A stretch of DNA of 9,536 bases from SVMC01 sp045601345 (GTDB lineage Bacteria; Bacillota; Clostridia; Oscillospirales; Oscillospiraceae). Location: contig JAZRZL010000064.1 in NCBI GenBank assembly GCA_045601345.1, forward strand, positions 1-9,536, written 5' to 3'. Made by a program: the position numbers and the translations under genes. The first letter of the stretch is position 1, and each line of letters begins with the position of its first letter. Of this stretch, positions 6,375 to 9,536 are shown piece after piece. Under the pieces are notes generated by a model. The model ran no database searches and was not told the DNA's origin. It was given only the letters and a program-made list of their open reading frames with translations.

Positions 6375-6899
6375 ATGGCGGATGCTGCAAAATGGTATGT
6401 CGTTCATACCTATTCCGGCTATGAAAACAAAGTGAAAAACACGATCGAAACTACGGTCAAAACCCGACATCTTGAGGATGTCATTCACGTCGTCTCTATT
6501 CCCTTGGAAACCGTCACAGAGATTACCGATAACGGTGCAAAAACTCTGGAGCGTAAGGTTTTCCCCGGCTATGTTCTTGTGAAAATGATTATGAGCGATG
6601 ATAGCTGGTACATCATCAAGAATATCCGCGGTGTCACCAATTTTGTCGGCTCCGGCGGTAAGCCTACGGCGCTCACCGAGGAAGAGGTTCTTGCCCTTGG
6701 TGTAGAAAAGCGCGAAATCATCGTGCCTTATGCCGTTGGCGATACCGTCACCATAAGTGAAGGTCCCTTCACTTCCTTCAAAGGCACTGTAGACACAATT
6801 GATGTGAACGAAAATTCCGTCCGCGTCATTGTGCCCCTGTTCGGCAGAGATACCCCCATTGAGCTGGAGCTGGATGAGGTTGAGCCGGTTTCCGATTAA
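6375..6899 (+). CDS. nusG: Transcription termination/antitermination factor NusG
   Basis: This 174-residue NusG binds RNA polymerase and modulates pausing, termination and transcription-translation coupling. The NGN domain spans about residues 5-110, with WYVVHTYSGYENKV (7-20), FPGYVLVKM (63-71), and RGVTNFVG (85-92). The KOW domain is about 118-172, with GDTVTISEGPFTSFKGTV (122-139) and VPLFGRDTPIELE (153-165). No strong Shine-Dalgarno sequence precedes ATG 6375: GGTGG at 6360-6364 is 10 bases away. Since secE ends 6 bases upstream, translational coupling is likely. It is followed by a 92-base spacer carrying an L1-like site. Confidence 0.97.
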   Translation: MADAAKWYVVHTYSGYENKVKNTIETTVKTRHLEDVIHVVSIPLETVTEITDNGAKTLERKVFPGYVLVKMIMSDDSWYIIKNIRGVTNFVGSGGKPTALTEEEVLALGVEKREIIVPYAVGDTVTISEGPFTSFKGTVDTIDVNENSVRVIVPLFGRDTPIELELDEVEPVSD

Positions 6900-6921
6900 A
6901 CGGATCGTTTCCGGGCAGAAC

Positions 6922-6968
6922 GTGGGAGGGGTAACGCCCCGCCAAAAATACGCTATGCGTATCACCAC
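6922..6968 (+). promoter_or_regulatory. Putative ribosomal protein L1 binding site in rplK leader
   Basis: GTGG (6922-6925) can pair with CCAC (6965-6968). Inside, GA and a GGGG-TAACG-CCCC hairpin (6928-6940) follow, and the 3' side ends in ATCACCAC. The 23S rRNA L1 stalk carries GGUGGGAGG opposite AUACCACC, so the mRNA copies the closing stem plus the GA...AU-A internal loop. L1 is known to repress the L11 operon by binding such a mimic ahead of rplK. An extra 6-bp hairpin (ATACGC-TAT-GCGTAT, 6948-6962) interrupts the 3' strand. The element ends 8 bases before the rplK ribosome binding site. The function is inferred. Confidence 0.55.
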
Positions 6969-6991
6969 ATTTTTTCAGGAGGTGCTCTTCA

Positions 6992-7417
6992 ATGGCACAG
7001 AAAGTTACAGGTTATATTAAACTGCAGATCCCCGCAGCCAAAGCGACTGCTTCTCCCCCTGTTGGCCCCGCACTTGGCCAGCACGGTGTCAATATTTCCC
7101 AGTTCATTAAGGAATTCAATGAGCGTACCAAGGACCAGGCAGGCTTCAAAATCCCTGTTGTCATCACGGTTTATGCTGATCGTTCCTTCTCCTTCGTCAC
7201 CAAGACTCCCCCTGCACCCATGCTGATCCTCAAGGCTGCTGGTCTCGACAAGGGTTCTGGCGTTCCCAATAAGAACAAGGTTGGCTCCCTTACCCAGGCG
7301 CAGGTCAAGGAGATTGCCGAGAGAAAGATGCCCGATCTCACTGCTGCCTCCATCGAAGCTGCTATGAGCATGATCGCCGGCACCGCTCGCTCCATGGGCA
7401 TCACCGTTACCGACTGA
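6992..7417 (+). CDS. rplK: 50S ribosomal protein L11
   Basis: This 141-residue L11 forms the GTPase-associated centre with 23S rRNA and contacts elongation factors. The N-terminal domain opens KVTGYIKLQIPA; the proline-rich SPPVGPALGQHGVN (21-34) holds the prolines (22 and 26) known as thiostrepton and micrococcin contact sites, here unchanged. The C-terminal rRNA-binding domain runs from about 70 to the end, including GSGVPNKNKVG (87-97) and the closing GTARSMGITV. AGGAGGTG (6977-6984) lies 7 bases upstream. It shares an operon with rplA and is probably under L1 translational control. Confidence 0.98.
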   Translation: MAQKVTGYIKLQIPAAKATASPPVGPALGQHGVNISQFIKEFNERTKDQAGFKIPVVITVYADRSFSFVTKTPPAPMLILKAAGLDKGSGVPNKNKVGSLTQAQVKEIAERKMPDLTAASIEAAMSMIAGTARSMGITVTD

Positions 7418-7430
7418 TTTTCCGTTTGCC

Positions 7431-7457
7431 GAGGTCGAAGGTTGTATGCCTGACCTC
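7431..7457 (+). other. Stem-loop in rplK-rplA spacer
   Basis: GAGGTC (7431-7436) pairs with GACCTC (7452-7457). After a 2-base bulge the stem continues as AGG (7439-7441) with CCT (7449-7451), closing a 7-base loop. AAAAA rather than T-residues follows, so it is not an intrinsic terminator. It may separate rplK translation from the L1 site next door, act in mRNA processing, or have no role. Confidence 0.45.
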
Positions 7458-7463
7458 AAAAAT

Positions 7464-7489
7464 GTGGGAGGATTATTCCGCATCACCAC
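7464..7489 (+). promoter_or_regulatory. Second putative L1 binding site, in rplA leader
   Basis: GTGG (7464-7467) pairs with CCAC (7486-7489), enclosing GA, a GGA-TTAT-TCC hairpin (7470-7479) and GCATCA. The core GTGGGAGG...CATCACCAC is nearly the same as the element before rplK, and again resembles the 23S rRNA L1 stalk. It ends 3 bases before AAGGAGGA, the ribosome binding site of rplA, so bound L1 should directly block initiation on its own cistron. Both the conserved core and the position support this; no direct proof is available from sequence. Confidence 0.55.
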
Positions 7490-7507
7490 TTTAAGGAGGA
7501 TATAACA

Positions 7508-8197
7508 TTGTTTAGAGGTAAGAAATATAAGGATAGTGCGAAGCAGATTGATCGCGCTACGCAGTATGAAGTTCCCGATGCACTTGCTCTTGTGTGCAAG
7601 ACCGCATCTGCTAAGTTTGATGAGACCGTTGAAATCCATGTGAAGCTCGGCGTTGACTCCCGTCATGCTGACCAGCAGGTTCGCGGCGCTATCGTCCTGC
7701 CCAACGGCACTGGTAAGACCCGCAAGGTTCTTGTCTTTGCTAAGGACGTGAAGGCTGATGACGCTAAGGCAGCCGGTGCTGATTATGTCGGCGGCATGGA
7801 TTTGGTTGAACGTATCACCAAGGAAAACTGGTTCGATTTTGACGTTGTTGTTGCTTCTCCCGATATGATGGGTATCGTTGGCCGTCTCGGTAAGGTTCTT
7901 GGCCCGAAGGGTCTCATGCCCTCTCCCAAGGCCGGTACTGTGACCCCCAATGTGGCACAGGCTGTCAAGGAAGTCAAGGCTGGTAAGATCGAATACCGCT
8001 TGGACAAGACCAACATCATCCATTGCCCCATCGGCAAGGTTTCTTTCGGCCCCGAGAAGCTGGTTGAGAATATGGACGCTCTTATGGGCGCTATCATCAA
8101 GGCCAAGCCCGCTGCTGCCAAGGGTCAGTACGTCCGCTCCTGCGTGGTTGCTTCCACCATGGGACCCGGCGTTAAGGTCAATACCAACAAGTATTAA
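7508..8197 (+). CDS. rplA: 50S ribosomal protein L1 (TTG start)
   Basis: This 229-residue L1 forms the mobile stalk that ejects E-site tRNA and acts as a translational repressor of its own operon. The sequence starts FRGKKYKDSAKQID, matching the usual (M)xRGKKY opening, which fixes the start at TTG 7508. AAGGAGGA (7493-7500) is 7 bases upstream, and no in-frame ATG lies nearby. Domain I residues (about 1-66 and 160-229) flank domain II. The family signature GPKGLMPSPKAGTVT is at 132-146, and the C-terminus has VRSCVVASTMGPGVKVN. Length is normal. The rare start codon next to a putative L1 site may lower and tune initiation. Confidence 0.97.
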   Translation: MFRGKKYKDSAKQIDRATQYEVPDALALVCKTASAKFDETVEIHVKLGVDSRHADQQVRGAIVLPNGTGKTRKVLVFAKDVKADDAKAAGADYVGGMDLVERITKENWFDFDVVVASPDMMGIVGRLGKVLGPKGLMPSPKAGTVTPNVAQAVKEVKAGKIEYRLDKTNIIHCPIGKVSFGPEKLVENMDALMGAIIKAKPAAAKGQYVRSCVVASTMGPGVKVNTNKY

Positions 8198-8219
8198 TAT
8201 AAATAATTCATCTTATAAC

Positions 8220-8249
8220 AAAAACTGCTTGACTTTTCAGGCAGTTTTT
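8220..8249 (+). terminator. Intrinsic terminator after rplA
   Basis: AAAAACTGC (8220-8228) and GCAGTTTTT (8241-8249) form a perfect 9-bp stem around a 12-base loop, with the T-run forming the 3' arm. It ends the rpmG-rplA unit 23 bases after the rplA stop. The stem has only four mixed G/C-containing pairs and the U-run is 5 bases, so read-through into rplJ is likely to some degree. The rplJ promoter lies within the same hairpin. Confidence 0.65.
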
Positions 8250-8257
8250 GCTATAAT
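8229..8257 (+). promoter_or_regulatory. Sigma-A promoter of rplJ-rplL
   Basis: TTGACT (8229-8234) and TATAAT (8252-8257) are spaced by exactly 17 bases, and TGC before the -10 adds an extended -10. The -35 is the loop of the upstream terminator and the spacer is its 3' arm. The expected start near 8264 coincides with the first bases of the L10 leader structure, which strongly supports it. Confidence 0.88.
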
Positions 8258-8263
8258 TATCAG

Positions 8264-8384
8264 GCTGCCAAAGACAGCAGGAGGCTTTTGCCATAACTGG
8301 TTTACCCATCCTGCCGAGGTTACACACAATGTACCAACAGTTTCTGTGTCCTCATGTGCTTTGGCATGAGGACATTTATTTTTT
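8264..8384 (+). ncRNA. Ribosomal protein L10 leader (autoregulatory attenuator RNA)
   Basis: The leader shows the hallmarks of the Firmicutes L10 leader: GACAGCAGGAGGC near the 5' end and CCTGCCGAGGT at 8310-8320. GCAGGA (8277-8282) pairs with TCCTGC (8309-8314), enclosing a GGC-TTTT-GCC hairpin (8283-8292). The L10(L12)4 complex is known to bind such leaders, in place of its 23S rRNA site, to repress rplJL. Downstream lies a terminator (8348-8384). GAGG (8316-8319) plus ACACA (8322-8326) can instead pair with TGTGTCCTC (8345-8353), removing the terminator's 5' arm. So L10 binding around CCGAGGT would free the terminator and stop transcription. The leader identity is recognised; the antiterminator pairing is my own reading. 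Confidence 0.85.
8348..8384 (+). terminator. Attenuator terminator of the L10 leader
   Basis: GTCCTCATG (8348-8356) and CATGAGGAC (8365-8373) form a perfect 9-bp stem with an 8-base loop. ATTTA and six T residues (8379-8384) follow directly, so this is a complete intrinsic terminator. It lies in the leader, 2 bases before the rplJ ribosome binding site, so it can only make sense as a conditional (attenuator) signal. Confidence 0.85.
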
Positions 8385-8400
8385 CGGAGGTGACAACTTA

Positions 8401-8931
8401 ATGCCTAATGCAAAGGTTCTTGAAAGCAAGAAGGCAATCGTTGATGCCATGACCGATAAGCTCCAGAATGCTACTTCTGCTGTTTTTGTCGATTACAAGG
8501 GCATCACTGTCGCACAGGATACCGAGCTCCGTAAAAAGTTCCGTGAAGCAGGTGTGGAATACACCGTTGTTAAGAATACTCTGACCCGTTTTGCCGCTAA
8601 CAAAGCTGGTTACAACCAGTTTGATGAGATTCTTAATGGGACGACTTCCATGGCCAGCACCAGCGGTGACCCCATTGCTCCGGCTCGTATCATTAGCGAA
8701 TTTGCCAAGAAGAACAAGAACATTCTGAAAATCAAGGGCGGCTTCGTAGAAGGCTCCGTCATGAGCGTTGATCAGCTCATGGGCTTCGGCGAACTTCCCT
8801 CCAAGGACGCACTCGTTGCACAGGTTCTTGGTACTTTCCTTGCCCCCATCTCCTCTCTGGCCTTTGTTATCAGCCAGATCTGCGAACAGAAGGGCGGCGC
8901 TCCTGCCGGCGAAGAAGCCGCAGAAGCCTGA
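8401..8931 (+). CDS. rplJ: 50S ribosomal protein L10
   Basis: This 176-residue L10 anchors the L12 dimers of the ribosomal stalk to 23S rRNA and L11. The globular domain includes AVFVDYKGITV (27-37), LRKKFREAGVEYTVVKNTL (43-61) and ILKIKGGFVEG (108-118). LPSKDALVAQVLGTFLAPI (132-150) begins the long C-terminal helix that binds L12, and the tail is acidic (GEEAAEA). I chose ATG 8401, not the upstream ATG 8329, because GGAGGTGA (8386-8393) is 7 bases before it and the upstream start would translate through the attenuator. The protein represses its own operon through the leader just upstream. rplL follows after 47 bases. Confidence 0.97.
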   Translation: MPNAKVLESKKAIVDAMTDKLQNATSAVFVDYKGITVAQDTELRKKFREAGVEYTVVKNTLTRFAANKAGYNQFDEILNGTTSMASTSGDPIAPARIISEFAKKNKNILKIKGGFVEGSVMSVDQLMGFGELPSKDALVAQVLGTFLAPISSLAFVISQICEQKGGAPAGEEAAEA

Positions 8932-8978
8932 TTCATTCACTCTTATTTTTAACATTATCATTTTAGGAGGATATTACA

Positions 8979-9350
8979 ATGTCTGAAAAAATTGCTGCTC
9001 TGATTGAAGAAGTCAAGGCTCTTACCGTTGTTGAACTCGCTGAGTTGGTTCATGCTCTGGAAGACACCTTTGGTGTTTCCGCTGCTGCTGCCGCTGTTGC
9101 TGCTCCCGCTGCTGGCGGTGCTGCCGAAGTCGAAGAAAAGACCGAATTCGATGTCATCCTGAAGGACGTTGGCGCTTCCAAGCTGGGTGTCATCAAGGTT
9201 ATCCGTGCTGCTACCGGCCTCGGCCTGAAGGAAGCAAAGGAAATTGCCGATAACTGCCCCAAGACCCTCAAGGAAGCTATCTCCAAGGAAGACGCAGAAA
9301 AGCTGGCTGAAGAACTCAAGGCCGCTGGCGCAACTGTTGAAATCAAGTAA
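8979..9350 (+). CDS. rplL: 50S ribosomal protein L7/L12
   Basis: This 123-residue L12 is the multi-copy stalk protein that recruits translation factors. The N-terminal dimerisation domain (1-33) reads KIAALIEEVKALTVVELAEL. An alanine-rich hinge (35-49) is followed by the C-terminal factor-binding domain (about 54-123), with FDVILKDVGASKLGVIKVIR (57-76) and LGLKEAKEIADNCPKTLKE (81-99), ending in VEIK. AGGAGG (8965-8970) is 8 bases before ATG. Expected stoichiometry above L10 fits the strong site. It is the last gene of its unit: rpoB, its usual neighbour, is not seen in the remaining 186 bases. Confidence 0.98.
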   Translation: MSEKIAALIEEVKALTVVELAELVHALEDTFGVSAAAAAVAAPAAGGAAEVEEKTEFDVILKDVGASKLGVIKVIRAATGLGLKEAKEIADNCPKTLKEAISKEDAEKLAEELKAAGATVEIK

Positions 9351-9396
9351 TTTATCCTATGTCTATTTAGAACTATAAAAAAACAAAAAGCGAGTA

Positions 9397-9439
9397 GGGG
9401 CTGTCTCAAAATGCGAAAACGGCATTTTGAGGCAGCCCC
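9397..9439. repeat. 18-bp palindrome after rplL: terminator and/or mobile-element end
   Basis: The left arm 9397-9414 and right arm 9422-9439 are complementary over 18 positions with one G-T pair, around the loop GAAAACG. As RNA this is a very stable hairpin about 45 bases behind the rplL stop. On the plus strand only ATTATTTCAT follows, a poor U-tract; on the minus strand T-rich sequence follows after a few bases. It may be a (bidirectional) terminator. The outer sequence GGGGCTGTCTCAAAA also resembles terminal inverted repeats I associate with Firmicutes transposons or MITEs, so a miniature or relic element is possible. Confidence 0.65.
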
Positions 9440-9536
9440 ATTATTTCATAAAGTAGGCTATATATTAAAAATCACAAAAAAGCGGACAACAACCAAGGAG
9501 GCGTAAAATCCTCCCTAAAGCAAGCCGTGTGGCATT
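9440..9536. other. End of window, no recognised gene
   Basis: About 100 bases. A strong AAGGAGG motif (9495-9501) is not followed by ATG, GTG or TTG at a usable distance. GGAGG (9497-9501) can pair with CCTCC (9510-9514). On the minus strand a frame is open from the window edge to TAA at 9467-9465 (23 codons) and could be the C-terminus of a converging gene. On the plus strand two frames are also open to the edge, without start codons. I do not recognise any product. Confidence 0.3.

Noticed and set aside
6108..6968. Minus-strand frame (286 codons) opposite secE and nusG
   Set aside because: Antisense shadow of two conserved genes. It shows no recognisable domain, and its start lies in the rplK leader.
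6989..8023. Long minus-strand frame (344 codons) opposite rplK and rplA
   Set aside because: It is antisense to two unmistakable ribosomal protein genes and runs through their spacer with its RNA elements. Its openness follows from the biased codon use of the plus-strand genes.
8329..8400. Upstream ATG extension of rplJ
   Set aside because: It would translate through the L10 leader terminator, lacks a ribosome binding site, and the L10 family starts at the ATG at 8401.
1..9536. CRISPR array, tRNA or rRNA genes
   Set aside because: Read on both strands, I saw no regularly spaced direct repeats, tRNA cloverleaf motifs or rRNA segments beyond the short L1-stalk-like elements.

Overview
The window looks like a chromosomal segment of a Gram-positive Firmicute of class Clostridia, probably a gut Oscillospiraceae/Ruminococcaceae-like lineage. 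The reasons are strong AGGAGG ribosome binding sites on most genes, a TIGR03905-type TSCPD protein, an mltG-U32 (trhP) pair as in Firmicutes, a four-Cys L33 (rpmG) directly ahead of secE-nusG, and a Firmicutes-type L10 leader RNA. The genus is inference; no rRNA gene is present.

Region 1 (1-5466, all +): a broken YbaK-domain fragment (3-146) is followed by seven tightly packed genes with gaps of at most 17 bases or short overlaps. They are an intact YbaK-type deacylase, a TSCPD protein, a WecB/TagA/CpsF glycosyltransferase, a dTMP kinase, a DJ-1/PfpI protein, the endolytic transglycosylase MltG and a U32 protein of the TrhP type. They read like one housekeeping operon mixing translation quality control, dTTP synthesis, wall polymer synthesis and tRNA modification. 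A TATAAT box at 142-147 is the only promoter-like element seen before them.

Region 2 (5467-5951) is an AT-rich gap without a supportable gene. It ends in a very good extended -10 promoter (5788-5816) and a leader of about 130 nt.

Region 3 (5952-8197): rpmG-secE-nusG-rplK-rplA. Both rplK and rplA (the latter with a TTG start) are preceded by a GTGGGAGG...ATCACCAC element resembling the 23S rRNA L1 stalk, so L1 probably regulates both cistrons.

Region 4 (8198-9350): rplJ-rplL. The terminator hairpin behind rplA physically contains the promoter of rplJL. The transcript then opens with an L10 leader whose antiterminator and terminator can both be drawn. The L11/L1 and L10/L12 units are therefore separately controlled.

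Region 5 (9351-9536): an 18-bp near-perfect palindrome, either a terminator or a mobile-element end, then about 100 bases with no recognisable gene. rpoB, the usual neighbour of rplL, does not follow within the window.

I found no CRISPR array, tRNA, rRNA or intact mobile element, and no clearly undescribed multi-gene system. The most interesting content is regulatory RNA: the paired L1-stalk mimics and the compact rplA/rplJ junction.
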